A stretch of DNA of 64,000 nucleotides from an uncultured Ruminococcus sp. (GTDB taxonomy: Bacteria > Bacillota > Clostridia > Oscillospirales > Acutalibacteraceae): contig CACZYC010000001.1 of NCBI GenBank assembly GCA_902785365.1, positions 204,196-268,195 of the forward strand, read 5' to 3'. This document shows positions 1 through 8,465 of the stretch, in pieces. The translations under genes and the position numbers were made by a program. Every line of letters starts with the position of its first letter. Positions within the stretch are counted from its first letter, which is position 1. Below the pieces are notes generated by a model, which ran no database searches, had not been told where the DNA came from, and saw only the letters and a list, made by a program, of their open reading frames with translations.

Positions 1-30
1 CCGACGGTATAGTCCGGATGAAAGAAGATG
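1..30 (+). ncRNA. FMN riboswitch (RFN element), 3' end only
   Basis: The first 30 bases hold the conserved closing part of the RFN aptamer (GATAGTCCGGATGAAAGAAG-like, here GGTATAGTCCGGATGAAAGA). The 5' part lies outside the window. It is followed by an intrinsic terminator and then the riboflavin transporter gene, so flavin binding probably ends transcription before ribU. Confidence 0.88.
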
Positions 31-46
31 CAGTATTCTGTAAATC

Positions 47-77
47 AAGCCCCAAAGCGTTATGCTTTGGGGCTTTT
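47..77 (+). terminator. Riboswitch-controlled terminator before ribU
   Basis: A perfect 12-bp stem (47-58 with 64-75, AAGCCCCAAAGC) with a 5-base loop is followed by TTTT. It sits between the FMN aptamer and the ribU ribosome binding site, which makes it the likely expression platform. Confidence 0.85.
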
Positions 78-115
78 CCGTTGACACTTCCTAAAAAATT
101 ATAGGAGGTCATTTT

Positions 116-787
116 ATGACAAACAAATCATCATCGCGTATCAAAATGATAAGCTCGTTGGCAATGCTTACGGCCATTGCCGTAGCCGCCGATATTTTTC
201 TTCGCTTGCCCAACATCGGAGGATTTTTAACTTATGAACCCAAGGATGTAATACTTACAATCGGCGCGTTTATTTTCGGCCCTGTGGCGGGGCTTATTAT
301 GTCACTCGTTGTCTGTACAATTGAAATGGTGACAATAAGCACCACAGGTGTAATAGGACTTCTGATGAACTTTTTGGCTTCGGGAGTGTTCATAGGGGTG
401 GCTTCGGTTATCTATTACCGTAAAAAAACACTGTCCCGAGCCATTATCGGCTTGGTGGCGGGTTCGCTTTCAATGATTATTATAATGCTCTTATGGAATT
501 ATATTATGACGCCTGTGTTTATGGGCGTTCCCCGCGAAGCGGTACTTGGAATGTTCCTGCCTTTGCTGATTCCGTTTAACGCTATAAAAGCGGGACTGAA
601 CTCAGCGCTTGTTTTACTGCTGTATAAAGGTGTAGTAACTGCTCTCAGAAAATCAAAACTGGTGCCCGAACGCGAAGAAAGTGACGGAACAAACAGAAAG
701 ATGAACACTATATTGATTATTGTGATTTCAGCGATAATTGTTATTACTCTGCTTCTGGTGCTTTTTGTTTTCGCGGGCATATTGTAA
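116..787 (+). CDS. ribU: Riboflavin ECF transporter S component RibU
   Basis: Substrate-binding membrane subunit of an energy-coupling factor transporter importing riboflavin; it would work with a shared EcfA/A'/T module encoded elsewhere. The 223-residue protein has about six hydrophobic segments and the YEPKDV motif (about residues 41-46) typical of RibU, plus a charged loop before a last hydrophobic C-terminal helix (about 200-221). That extra C-terminal helix after a hydrophilic stretch is longer than usual for RibU. ATG at 116 follows a strong ATAGGAGG site. The FMN riboswitch immediately upstream agrees with the assignment and implies repression by flavin. Confidence 0.9.
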   Translation: MTNKSSSRIKMISSLAMLTAIAVAADIFLRLPNIGGFLTYEPKDVILTIGAFIFGPVAGLIMSLVVCTIEMVTISTTGVIGLLMNFLASGVFIGVASVIYYRKKTLSRAIIGLVAGSLSMIIIMLLWNYIMTPVFMGVPREAVLGMFLPLLIPFNAIKAGLNSALVLLLYKGVVTALRKSKLVPEREESDGTNRKMNTILIIVISAIIVITLLLVLFVFAGIL

Positions 788-788
788 T

Positions 789-817
789 TTGACAAAACAT
801 TAAAATAGTAATATAAT
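789..817 (+). promoter_or_regulatory. Sigma-A promoter of folT
   Basis: Consensus TTGACA (789-794) and TATAAT (812-817) are separated by exactly 17 bases. Transcription would start near 824, at the 5' edge of the tetrahydrofolate riboswitch. Confidence 0.85.
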
Positions 818-821
818 TAAA

Positions 822-926
822 TCGCTCACAGAGTAGAAGTTTGTGCGTGAAGTGTCCTTTGAACGGGGAGTTGTCAAAGGAACGAAGGTCTTTTGACCGC
901 GGTACTGACTTCGCATCCCGCTGTTT
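822..926 (+). ncRNA. Tetrahydrofolate (THF) riboswitch
   Basis: The segment carries the class landmarks in order: GAGTAGA (831-837), GCGTGAAGTG, a long hairpin with CCTTTGA/TCAAAGG arms, ACGAAGG, ACCGCGGT and GCATCCCGC. This matches the THF riboswitch layout seen upstream of folT in Firmicutes. A terminator follows at 939-966, so folate binding probably switches folT off by transcription termination. Confidence 0.85.
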
Positions 927-938
927 AGTAAAAAGATA

Positions 939-966
939 ACGGGCTGCACTGACGCAGTCCGTTTTT
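939..966 (+). terminator. THF riboswitch terminator
   Basis: A 9-bp stem (939-947 with 954-962, one G-T pair) with a 6-base loop is followed by a T run. It lies between the aptamer and the folT ribosome binding site. Confidence 0.8.
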
Positions 967-984
967 GTTTAGGAAGATGGTACT

Positions 985-1548
985 ATGAGTTTTAAAGAAA
1001 AGTTTTATAATTCTATTAAAGAATTAACTAATGTATATTCACTTGTCGCGATCGCGATGCTTTTGGCAATACGAATTATCGTTGGGATTTTCGCGAATTC
1101 CACCATGGCGCTGTTCGGCAATATGATAAAGATAAGTATAAACTTTTTGCCGATTGCCGTAGCCGCCGCGATGTTCGGACCTGTTGCCGCGGCGTTGGTC
1201 GGAGGGTTGGGAGATATCCTTTCGTTTTTCATTAATCCCGCCAGCGGCGGAGCGTATTTTCCCGGCTTTACTCTCAACGGAATTCTGACCGGTTTGATAC
1301 TCGGCATATTTCTTTATAAGAATAATGTCAACATAAAGACAGTCTTGATTTCATGGACAATAAATGCCGTATTTATTGAAATTTTTCTCTCGGGATATTG
1401 GCTGTATTTCATCTACGGAACGGGCAGCGGAGATACGTTCTGGGTGTACCTTTTGACAAGAGCGGTGAGCGAAGCGATTAAGTTTGTACCGTCGGTACTT
1501 TTAATCCTTGTTGTCGGTAAAGCTGTCAGCAAGATAAAACTTAAATAA
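985..1548 (+). CDS. folT: Folate ECF transporter S component FolT
   Basis: Membrane substrate-binding subunit for folate import through a shared ECF module. The 187-residue protein has about five to six membrane segments and the FolT-like pattern MFGPVAAALVGGLGDILSFF followed by a proline/glycine-rich PGFTLNG loop, which in the family lines the substrate pocket. ATG at 985 is preceded by AGGAAG. The THF riboswitch upstream strongly supports folate as the ligand. The gene is monocistronic, closed by the terminator at 1553-1577. Confidence 0.9.
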   Translation: MSFKEKFYNSIKELTNVYSLVAIAMLLAIRIIVGIFANSTMALFGNMIKISINFLPIAVAAAMFGPVAAALVGGLGDILSFFINPASGGAYFPGFTLNGILTGLILGIFLYKNNVNIKTVLISWTINAVFIEIFLSGYWLYFIYGTGSGDTFWVYLLTRAVSEAIKFVPSVLLILVVGKAVSKIKLK

Positions 1549-1552
1549 TTAA

Positions 1553-1577
1553 ACGGACTCGAGTGAGTCCGTTTTTT
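1553..1577. terminator. Bidirectional terminator between folT and licD-like gene
   Basis: A perfect 8-bp stem (ACGGACTC, 1553-1560 with 1565-1572) and GAGT loop has a T run on the plus side and an AT-rich tail on the minus side. It separates two convergent genes. Confidence 0.75.
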
Positions 1578-2421
1578 ATTTGCAAGGTTTGTTCAAATCA
1601 AGATAAGCCAAATCATGGCTGAGCACTCTTTCGTTTTCGGGCGGGGGAGTCATATAATCCTCTCCGAACGCGAGCTTTAAGTAACCGTCATATCCGTTCA
1701 TTGCTTTGAATTTTTTGCCTTCAAATTCAACATCTACGGTACTCTCAAAATACTCTTTCGGGTACTCGTTTTTCATAATTCTCGGACCCGCGCATAATTC
1801 GCAGATGAGCTCGCAATCGTCAAGACTGTAACTTGTCATACGCTTTTGAGCATATTTCCATATCTTTTTACGCGTCTTATACTTTCTGAAAATACCGAGC
1901 AGAACTTTACTGCCGAGCGACAAAATACCGCCGTGCTTTTCGGGAATAGTCTGAGCCCTGAAAAGCGAGTAAATAATTGTCCAAAAGTATTGCAGATATT
2001 TTTGGCTCTTTTTGCTGGGACGGGCGTCGAGAGGGAAGATATCAAACGCGACTCCGTGAGGAATATTTAAATCCTGCTGATAGTTTTTTACAAGCGTCGC
2101 GCTTGTGTCTACCAGGGTTGCGAAACAATTGCGTGTAAAAGTCTCGTCGGTTTCGTTGAGCAGAACAAACCGTTCCGACGGGTTCTCCTCAAGATATGTT
2201 CTGATGAAAGTTTCATAATCGCCTCTGGGCATAAAAACGTCAGCGTCATCATCCCATGGGATATACTTTCCGTATCTGAGCGCGCCGATAAGACAACCTC
2301 CGCACAAGTAGTACGTGATGTTGTGTTTATCACAGAACTCCGCAAAGTATTCGAGAATTCCCAGTTCCTTAAGTTGTAATCCTCTGAGTTCTTCGTTGCT
2401 CAGTTTAATAACTTCTGACAT
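1576..2421 (-). CDS. LicD family phosphotransferase
   Basis: LicD-family nucleotidyltransferase-fold enzymes transfer phosphocholine or similar phospho-groups onto surface glycans. The 281-residue protein has the family N-terminal signature: LCGGCLIGALRYGKYIPWDD (about residues 39-58) followed by DADVFMPR, whose Asp residues are the expected metal ligands. It is the last gene of a minus-strand cluster with a GT2 glycosyltransferase and membrane proteins, which suggests decoration of a cell-surface polymer. The transferred group cannot be told from sequence; no choline kinase or cytidylyltransferase is present nearby. Confidence 0.85.
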   Translation of the reverse strand: MSEVIKLSNEELRGLQLKELGILEYFAEFCDKHNITYYLCGGCLIGALRYGKYIPWDDDADVFMPRGDYETFIRTYLEENPSERFVLLNETDETFTRNCFATLVDTSATLVKNYQQDLNIPHGVAFDIFPLDARPSKKSQKYLQYFWTIIYSLFRAQTIPEKHGGILSLGSKVLLGIFRKYKTRKKIWKYAQKRMTSYSLDDCELICELCAGPRIMKNEYPKEYFESTVDVEFEGKKFKAMNGYDGYLKLAFGEDYMTPPPENERVLSHDLAYLDLNKPCK

Positions 2422-2459
2422 AATAATAACCGACTGCGCTCCTTATTAATGGAGAGCTT

Positions 2460-3482
2460 TTATTTTTGGATTTCCTTTTTCTTTTTAAGACTTTTCTTCC
2501 AGAACGGTATCTGCAACACTCCCATTAACGTGCCGAATCCGTAAGCCAGATGCATAATGGGGAAAAGCAGAGGTAAGAGGAAGAAGTGCGGTTTAATATC
2601 TCTCATTGTAAAACAGCTTACAGTGTTTACAAAGTCAAACATCGAATACAGCAAAAGCAGAATTTCAATCAAAAGCGGAAATCCTAGTAATGCGAATATC
2701 GTACAGAAAATGAGTGACACTACAAACAGGAACGGTACGAAGTGATAGTAAGACAAACATTTAGGAGCGACAGACAGGGTGAGCCCTATCCATCTTCCGT
2801 TTCCGTATTTTTGTTTTATCATACCTTTGAGGTTGTTTCGTGTGTGCTGATATGATATTATCTCGGGGTTAAAGCAAATCTTAAATCCCGCTTTTTTCAT
2901 TCTGTAATGAATTTCGTTGTCCTCGGTGCGAACAAGATTTTCGTTGAACAAACCCACTTTGTCAAACACTCTTCTGCGGTACGCGCCGTGGAACAGAGAG
3001 TTTACATAGGTTTTACCCTGCTGGCGGCGGTAAGGAGCTATGGAGCTTCCGAACATAGATGTCTCAACAAGGTTGAGTGTTTCTTTCCAAGGGGTGCGTT
3101 CGTCAATAATATTAGGTCTGAATCCACCGCAAATGTTTTCACCGCTAAGCAGGGTGGAGACATTTTTTTGGATGAAGTCAGAGGGAATAGACGCGTGAGC
3201 GTCGATTCTTACAACCGCGTCGCCGTTATAGTGGTTGAGCACAACGTTCCAGCCGCATGGCTGGGTTTTCTTTGGATTAGACAGAACCTGAACACCGTAA
3301 AAGTCATCCTGGTTGTTCTTCTTGAAGGTTTCCATAATGACCTTTGTGTTATCGGTGGAGTTACTGTCTACCAGAATAACCTCTATTTTCTTGTGGTCAT
3401 AGGTCTGCTTGCAGATATCCTTAAGCAGAGAGCCCATAGAGTTTTTCTCGTTATAGGCTATTACCCCGACAGTAATTATCAT
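2460..3482 (-). CDS. Membrane-anchored family 2 glycosyltransferase (ExoA-like)
   Basis: Probable glycan-chain glycosyltransferase using a nucleotide sugar on the cytoplasmic face. N-terminal GT-A domain: VGVIAYNEKNSMGSLL start, VDSNSTDNT, RIDAHA (DxD-like, about residues 92-97), and a late RTEDNEIHYRM segment containing the ED catalytic pair. About three hydrophobic segments follow (residues ~240-325), then a lysine-rich tail, as in ExoA-type transferases. The start codon overlaps the preceding DUF975 gene by 4 bases, a sign of coupled translation. Acceptor and sugar are unknown. Confidence 0.85.
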   Translation of the reverse strand: MIITVGVIAYNEKNSMGSLLKDICKQTYDHKKIEVILVDSNSTDNTKVIMETFKKNNQDDFYGVQVLSNPKKTQPCGWNVVLNHYNGDAVVRIDAHASIPSDFIQKNVSTLLSGENICGGFRPNIIDERTPWKETLNLVETSMFGSSIAPYRRQQGKTYVNSLFHGAYRRRVFDKVGLFNENLVRTEDNEIHYRMKKAGFKICFNPEIISYQHTRNNLKGMIKQKYGNGRWIGLTLSVAPKCLSYYHFVPFLFVVSLIFCTIFALLGFPLLIEILLLLYSMFDFVNTVSCFTMRDIKPHFFLLPLLFPIMHLAYGFGTLMGVLQIPFWKKSLKKKKEIQK

Positions 3483-4261
3483 ACCGTTTTACCTTCCTTA
3501 TACATATTTATAAGCCATTTTGACGTTGTACCCAGCGATGTAGTCAAATAAGGAATAACATACAGCGCGGGAAGTACAAACATACAAGATAATATCCAAA
3601 TTATAAAGGTGGCAATAAGTTTATAGTATTCTTTTATATGCACCTTTGATATAGCCTTGGCTATATCAAAAACATTTGCCTCAAAGTTATCAACAAAGAC
3701 AAACTCGGGAATTACAAGTCTGATATTGATTATCACAGCGGCAACTGTGCATACGGCAAATATGATAGCTTCAACAACGCCGAATGTTTGAGTTAATGAA
3801 GCGCTCGATGCTGTCATTAAGACAATGCTTTTAATAATTTCAAAAATAATATATGGAGCGAATCCGATAATCGAGTACAAATTTTTTTTCAAAGCAATGA
3901 TAATATTGAACTGCAATGCTTTGAAATACTGTTTAGTTCCAGAAAAGAAATAAAACATATCCCTGAGCCCATCGCTTCTGTCACTGGCTATATTATAGCA
4001 TAGCCTGTAAAATCCGTTTTCAAACGGGGAGAGAGCAAAATACAAGAGAAGAGTAAAGACAAGGATAATAATCATTATCGGTTCCGCGCCCGGTTTAAGT
4101 TTTTCACCGTCGTACAGCCCCGTTAAGCCAGTTAGTATAGAGTAAAATACAGTAACAAGAAACAATTCGGCAAGCAACACAAAAAGCCCCGAGACGGCAA
4201 CAGCCCAGTTACCGTTCAGAGATTTTTTTGCTTGTGATCGAATAATCTTTTCTGTATTCAT
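3479..4261 (-). CDS. DUF975 family membrane protein
   Basis: Integral membrane protein of unknown function, 260 residues, about six hydrophobic segments. The N-terminus (RSQAKKSLNGNW) is the hallmark of the DUF975 family, which is common in Clostridia and often sits near cell-envelope genes. The gene lies 3 bases after pepV and overlaps the glycosyltransferase start, so it belongs to the same transcript. A role in envelope or glycan export is only suggested by position. Confidence 0.7.
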   Translation of the reverse strand: MNTEKIIRSQAKKSLNGNWAVAVSGLFVLLAELFLVTVFYSILTGLTGLYDGEKLKPGAEPIMIIILVFTLLLYFALSPFENGFYRLCYNIASDRSDGLRDMFYFFSGTKQYFKALQFNIIIALKKNLYSIIGFAPYIIFEIIKSIVLMTASSASLTQTFGVVEAIIFAVCTVAAVIINIRLVIPEFVFVDNFEANVFDIAKAISKVHIKEYYKLIATFIIWILSCMFVLPALYVIPYLTTSLGTTSKWLINMYKEGKTV

Positions 4262-4264
4262 TGT

Positions 4265-5635
4265 TTATCTCCCGAATTTTCCTGTGTACATTTTATACAT
4301 TGCCTGCAGGCAAATTTGAGCGTGTTTGAAGAATTTTTCTTCATCAACACTCTCGTCCGCGTTATGCATATTTACGGTGTCGCTTCTGAACGCGGGGCCG
4401 AACGCCACACCTTTTCCGTTTAGCTTGCGGGCATATGTGCCTCCGCCTGTGGAGTATAGTTTGGGCTTCTCGCCGATAATTTCCTCGTATGCTTCCGAAA
4501 GCAAAGAGATTAATTCGCTGTCCTTAGGCAGATAAAGAGGTGGTTCGTGATGAATTGTCTCAACATTAAGGTCGTTGATGGAAGCGCTTTTTTCAACCTG
4601 TTTAAATATCTTCATTCCGTTCATTGTTACGGGATAACGAATGTCCAGAGTTAAGTAAGCCTTGCTGTCGTTCAGCCTGATTTTTCCGAGGTTACAGCTT
4701 AAATCTCCCGATACAAAATCTCTCATTTTCAGTCCGAGAGATGTTCCGTCGGTTTCGTCTCTCAGAGCATAGCCGATAAACCCGCAGAGGCTTCCGACTT
4801 CGTCCGAGTCAAGCTCTCCGTTCAGCAACTGTACCAAAGCAGACGCGGCGTTAAATCCTTTTTCAGGTTCGCAGGCGTGAGCGGCTTTGCCGAAGCTCTC
4901 AATAACCAATCCGTCTATTGTGTCTACAAAGTTAAAGTTGCCGTCGTAGTTTTTGCTGTTCTTTTTAAGATTATTTGTATCCGCGTCCGAAAAATACAAA
5001 AGCGCTTTCGCTTCGTCGGGAACAGCGTTCACAGCGTTACCCGCTTTAATCGCGCTCAGCGTAATGCCGTCGTTGCGTTCCATACTGACTTTCAGCTGAA
5101 GAATTCCTTTTTCGGCAAAGCAGATTCCGTAATCACTGTCGGGCGTAAAAGCGATTTCGGGCAGAGGTTCGTTTTCAAAGTATGTGTCCATATCACTCAT
5201 ACCGACTTCTTCGTCAGTGCCGTATATACAACGCAGTGTATTTTTGCCCTCGGCTTCGCTGTCGAGCAGAGCTTTTAAGCAATAGAGGTTTACTATTGAA
5301 GCGCCTTTGTCGTCGATAATTCCTCTGCCGTACAGACGACCGTTCTGTCTTGTAAGAGTAAAAGGCTCAACGCTCCAGTTTTTGCCCGCGGGAACAACGT
5401 CGAGGTGGGTGAGAGCTCCGCAGAGTATTCCTTCGTTCCCGAGCTGAACGTGTCCCGCTTTGTTATCTATATTTTTTACGTTTAGTCCCAGCTGTTCTGC
5501 TCTGTTGAGAATGAATTCAAGCGCTTTTTTGCAGTTTTCCGTGTTTTCGCTTGAAACTGATTCTATTTCAATAAGCTTTTTTAAATCGCTGAGAATATCG
5601 TCTTTGTATTTTAAAATGTTTTCACCAAAATTCAT
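4265..5635 (-). CDS. pepV: Sapep/PepV family M20 dipeptidase
   Basis: Metal-dependent cytoplasmic dipeptidase of the M20 family; PepV releases N-terminal residues from dipeptides and some D-amino-acid dipeptides. The 456-residue protein has the metal-ligand motifs in order: THLDVVPAG (about residues 77-85), GRGIIDDKGA (about 108-117) and the catalytic DEEVGM (about 149-154), then the dimerisation lid and the terminal STGGGTYAR segment with a late HNADES histidine. ATG at 5635 is preceded by AAGAGG. That site lies directly against the end of the MITE-like element, so the gene's promoter may be altered by the insertion. Confidence 0.88.
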   Translation of the reverse strand: MNFGENILKYKDDILSDLKKLIEIESVSSENTENCKKALEFILNRAEQLGLNVKNIDNKAGHVQLGNEGILCGALTHLDVVPAGKNWSVEPFTLTRQNGRLYGRGIIDDKGASIVNLYCLKALLDSEAEGKNTLRCIYGTDEEVGMSDMDTYFENEPLPEIAFTPDSDYGICFAEKGILQLKVSMERNDGITLSAIKAGNAVNAVPDEAKALLYFSDADTNNLKKNSKNYDGNFNFVDTIDGLVIESFGKAAHACEPEKGFNAASALVQLLNGELDSDEVGSLCGFIGYALRDETDGTSLGLKMRDFVSGDLSCNLGKIRLNDSKAYLTLDIRYPVTMNGMKIFKQVEKSASINDLNVETIHHEPPLYLPKDSELISLLSEAYEEIIGEKPKLYSTGGGTYARKLNGKGVAFGPAFRSDTVNMHNADESVDEEKFFKHAQICLQAMYKMYTGKFGR

Positions 5636-5646
5636 TTTTTACCTCT

Positions 5647-5925
5647 TAGGGCATAAGGGGTAAATACGCAACCCGGTTTTGACGGTCGTATTTTCGCCTG
5701 CCCTTTGTTAAAATGCTCGCCAACCCGTCAGGGTTAGCTGTGCTTTTGCCGCGGTCAGACTAAAATCCGCCTCGGCAAAACTCTTTGGGACTTTCTATAT
5801 TTGAGATTTTAAGTAAGTTACGGTGCAGAAGTCGCCGGCAGGCTGGCGCCTGTCAAGACTGATAAACCGTAAATTGCTAAAAGCTCTTTATAGAAAGCGG
5901 GTTCGTATTTGCCCCTTATGCCCTA
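5647..5925. mobile_element. MITE-like element (275 bp, TA target duplication)
   Basis: The segment starts TA-GGGCATAAGGGG and ends CCCCTTATGCCC-TA. The terminal inverted repeats match over about 27 bases (5649-5675 against 5897-5923) with one substitution and one indel plus small end differences. TA flanks both sides, the target preference of IS630/mariner-type transposases. There is no open reading frame for a transposase inside, and several inner palindromes are visible (for example around 5833-5860). This is the structure of a non-autonomous element. Its right repeat encodes the last three codons and stop of the yfhO-like gene; its left end abuts the pepV ribosome binding site. Confidence 0.75.
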
Positions 5926-8366
5926 GCGTATTTGATTTTCGCGATGAGCAAAATCAGCAAATACATAGCAAATATTATAGCACACGCAGTAGAGATTATA
6001 ATTCCCGTGTGGAAACCGACAGGCTCATAAACAAATTCGATGTCGCTCTTTGTCTTGCCGTCTACCTTTACAGCCATTAAGCCGAAATCGGCTTTGACGA
6101 TGTCAACCTTTTTTGAGTTCACATACGCGCTCCATCCGTCATCATACGGAACGCTGAAGAATAACAGATTGTCATCACCCTTGTTGTCGAAAGCAGCGCG
6201 AAAGCCTTTTTTGGTATATTTGAAGCTTTCACAGGTATTTGAAGCCAGCTTTTCACAATCCGAAAAATAAGCGTCATTTCCGTATTTGTAGTCAACAGTC
6301 TTGGTGTCGTATTCGTTTGTTCCGTTATTTTCATCTCTTTTGATTTCTGCTATATCGCTCTTGGTGTATCCTGTGATATCAGAGTATTTTAACAGGTCTT
6401 TATTTGAGAGAACCATAGATTTCAGCAGAGCTTCAGTCTTGTATCTGCTGTCAAGTTCGTGGAATTCATACTTGCTGATGAAGCTGTCAAATGTGAAGCC
6501 CATAGGGATATAGTATTCGTTTTCGTAAACTTTACATCCGTTAATTGTTTTCAGATATTTCCAGCCGGGCATTCTTGTTTTTTTGTCTTCATTTATAAAA
6601 TTATATTCCTCATCATCATTGTCGTACTCAGCGTCAAAAAGATATTTACAGCTAAGAAGTCCGCGGATACCGTAGTTTTCAACCTCGGGGCGAGAAGCGA
6701 CGTCTCTTGTCAGACCTATCTCATTGTAAAAGTCCATAATACCTGTTGTTACAACGCTGTGAAAGGCGTTTATTGACTGTATCTGCCAGTACATTCCGAG
6801 ATTGTCGGGGCATTCATAAAAGTCCGAGCGCGAGGTGTCAATATCTTTGATATCAATGGTGCCGATTTTGTTTACGGCGTTCGCCTTCAGAAATACTTTT
6901 TCGTCATAATCAAGCGCGTTTCCGTTTTGGGCAACATAGGTTGAGCTGATTATGCTGATGACGCAGACGCCGACCAGAACAATAGCTGAAAAGGCTTTCA
7001 CTTTATTCTTAAAAAGAAATATAATCAACGCTAATGAGACAAGAGAGAACATAGCTATGGCGGCGTAAATCCAGAACCTGTCATCAAATTCCTGCAATCC
7101 GATTTTGAATACTTCTTCTCCGTCGTCGTTCTCGTAAGTGTTAGGCATTAAACCTACAAGGACGACAATAGCAAATGTAATTCCCGCCGACCATTTAAAC
7201 GCTCTGCTCCAGTCGGTTTGCTTATCCTCAAGCGCCTTAACCGTAGCGAGGACAAGGATGAGCGTAAACATATAGTACCATCTTGCGTAAAAAATACTCG
7301 AGTTTAAGAGCTGGAACATTGAGTTGAAAACAGGTACCAGAGCAAAAAGGGCGAGTAGCAGAATCAGTTTTTTCAGCCAGTCGCGTTTTTTAAGCTGTAA
7401 GTAGGCGATAACGCCTGTCATACCGAAAAGCGGCAGCCATCCTCCCAACGACGCCCATTTTGCGTCCGCGTCGGGGGCAAAGTTTGGCTGAGCGGGCAAA
7501 TCGGGAGGGAAGAAGAAGCTCGAAAGTACAGCCGAGTATTTTTGGGAAATATCATAAGTGAGAGCGTCGTAACCGTTCGGGAAGCTTGAGAGTCTTGGGT
7601 TTCCCATAATAAAGAAAACCGTTGGCAGCACCAGAAAAGCCGTCGCGGCAAATCCGATTATTACCTCAAAAACAAACAAAAGAACCCTTTTCAGCGTGAG
7701 TTTGTAATTGTTTGTGAATACCAGCATTAGCCAGTAAACAGCGATAAACACAGCCATACCCGCGAAGAAGTAGTAGTTTACGGCACACGCGGCAAATACA
7801 CAGACAGCGAGCAGACCGCGCCTGTCCTCATACATAAATTTATCAACAGCGTAAAGCAACAGCGGGAAAATTATCATCGGCTCGTGGAAGTGGAAAAAGA
7901 AGATATTGTAGATAGAGAATCCCGAGAATGCGTAAAGCAGCGCGCCGATAACCGCGTAGTTCGGGTTTTTGACGTAACGCTTTAAGTAAAGATAAGCCGT
8001 TAGCGAGGCGCAGGCGAATTTCAAAATAAACAGCGGACCCATGAGATAGGGGACAGCCTCGCTCGGGAACAAGAGCGTTATATGGAAGAACGGACTGCCT
8101 ATCAGATAAAACAGATACGAGCTTATAGTGGGAGTTCCGATATCCGTAAGTACTGTCCAGTTGGTGTTGCCTCGTAGAATTTCGTCGTGTACCAATTGGT
8201 AAAACGGAATTTCCTGCGCGTTAAAATCTCCGTAATAAAAGAAAATACCGCCTTGCTCTATAATAACAGGAACTATAAATATTGCAGAAAGTAACAGCCC
8301 CAGCAAAAATGTGTTAAGGCCGTAGCTTTTTGTATAAAAATTTTTAAGAGTTTTAACATTAGACAT
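5916..8366 (-). CDS. YfhO family multi-pass membrane protein
   Basis: Large integral membrane protein (816 residues from the chosen start) of the YfhO family, GT-C-like proteins implicated in glycosylating lipoteichoic acid or other surface polymers. About 12 to 14 hydrophobic segments; the early acidic loop FYYGDFNAQEIPFYQ contains the Asp/Glu residues expected in GT-C folds. A long extracytoplasmic region (about 480-780) precedes a last membrane helix. The start at 8366 is preferred over an upstream in-frame ATG at 8408 because AGGAAG precedes it. A MITE inserted at the 3' end: the final residues ARA and the stop are encoded by its terminal repeat, so the native tail is lost, but the last helix is intact. 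Confidence 0.82.
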   Translation of the reverse strand: MSNVKTLKNFYTKSYGLNTFLLGLLLSAIFIVPVIIEQGGIFFYYGDFNAQEIPFYQLVHDEILRGNTNWTVLTDIGTPTISSYLFYLIGSPFFHITLLFPSEAVPYLMGPLFILKFACASLTAYLYLKRYVKNPNYAVIGALLYAFSGFSIYNIFFFHFHEPMIIFPLLLYAVDKFMYEDRRGLLAVCVFAACAVNYYFFAGMAVFIAVYWLMLVFTNNYKLTLKRVLLFVFEVIIGFAATAFLVLPTVFFIMGNPRLSSFPNGYDALTYDISQKYSAVLSSFFFPPDLPAQPNFAPDADAKWASLGGWLPLFGMTGVIAYLQLKKRDWLKKLILLLALFALVPVFNSMFQLLNSSIFYARWYYMFTLILVLATVKALEDKQTDWSRAFKWSAGITFAIVVLVGLMPNTYENDDGEEVFKIGLQEFDDRFWIYAAIAMFSLVSLALIIFLFKNKVKAFSAIVLVGVCVISIISSTYVAQNGNALDYDEKVFLKANAVNKIGTIDIKDIDTSRSDFYECPDNLGMYWQIQSINAFHSVVTTGIMDFYNEIGLTRDVASRPEVENYGIRGLLSCKYLFDAEYDNDDEEYNFINEDKKTRMPGWKYLKTINGCKVYENEYYIPMGFTFDSFISKYEFHELDSRYKTEALLKSMVLSNKDLLKYSDITGYTKSDIAEIKRDENNGTNEYDTKTVDYKYGNDAYFSDCEKLASNTCESFKYTKKGFRAAFDNKGDDNLLFFSVPYDDGWSAYVNSKKVDIVKADFGLMAVKVDGKTKSDIEFVYEPVGFHTGIIISTACAIIFAMYLLILLIAKIKYARA

Positions 8367-8465
8367 ATTTACAACTTCCTGAAAATGGTATATTATACAG
8401 TATAGCACAACTTGGAGATTTTTTAAATATATATGAGAAATTTAGATGATAAAAAGGAGATAGAA

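Noticed and set aside
2907..3551. 214-residue open frame antisense to the GT2 gene
   Set aside because: It spans the overlap between two real minus-strand genes and has no start signal.
8366..8408. Upstream start codon for the yfhO-like gene
   Set aside because: The ATG at 8408 has no ribosome site, while 8366 follows AGGAAG and begins a normal N-terminus.
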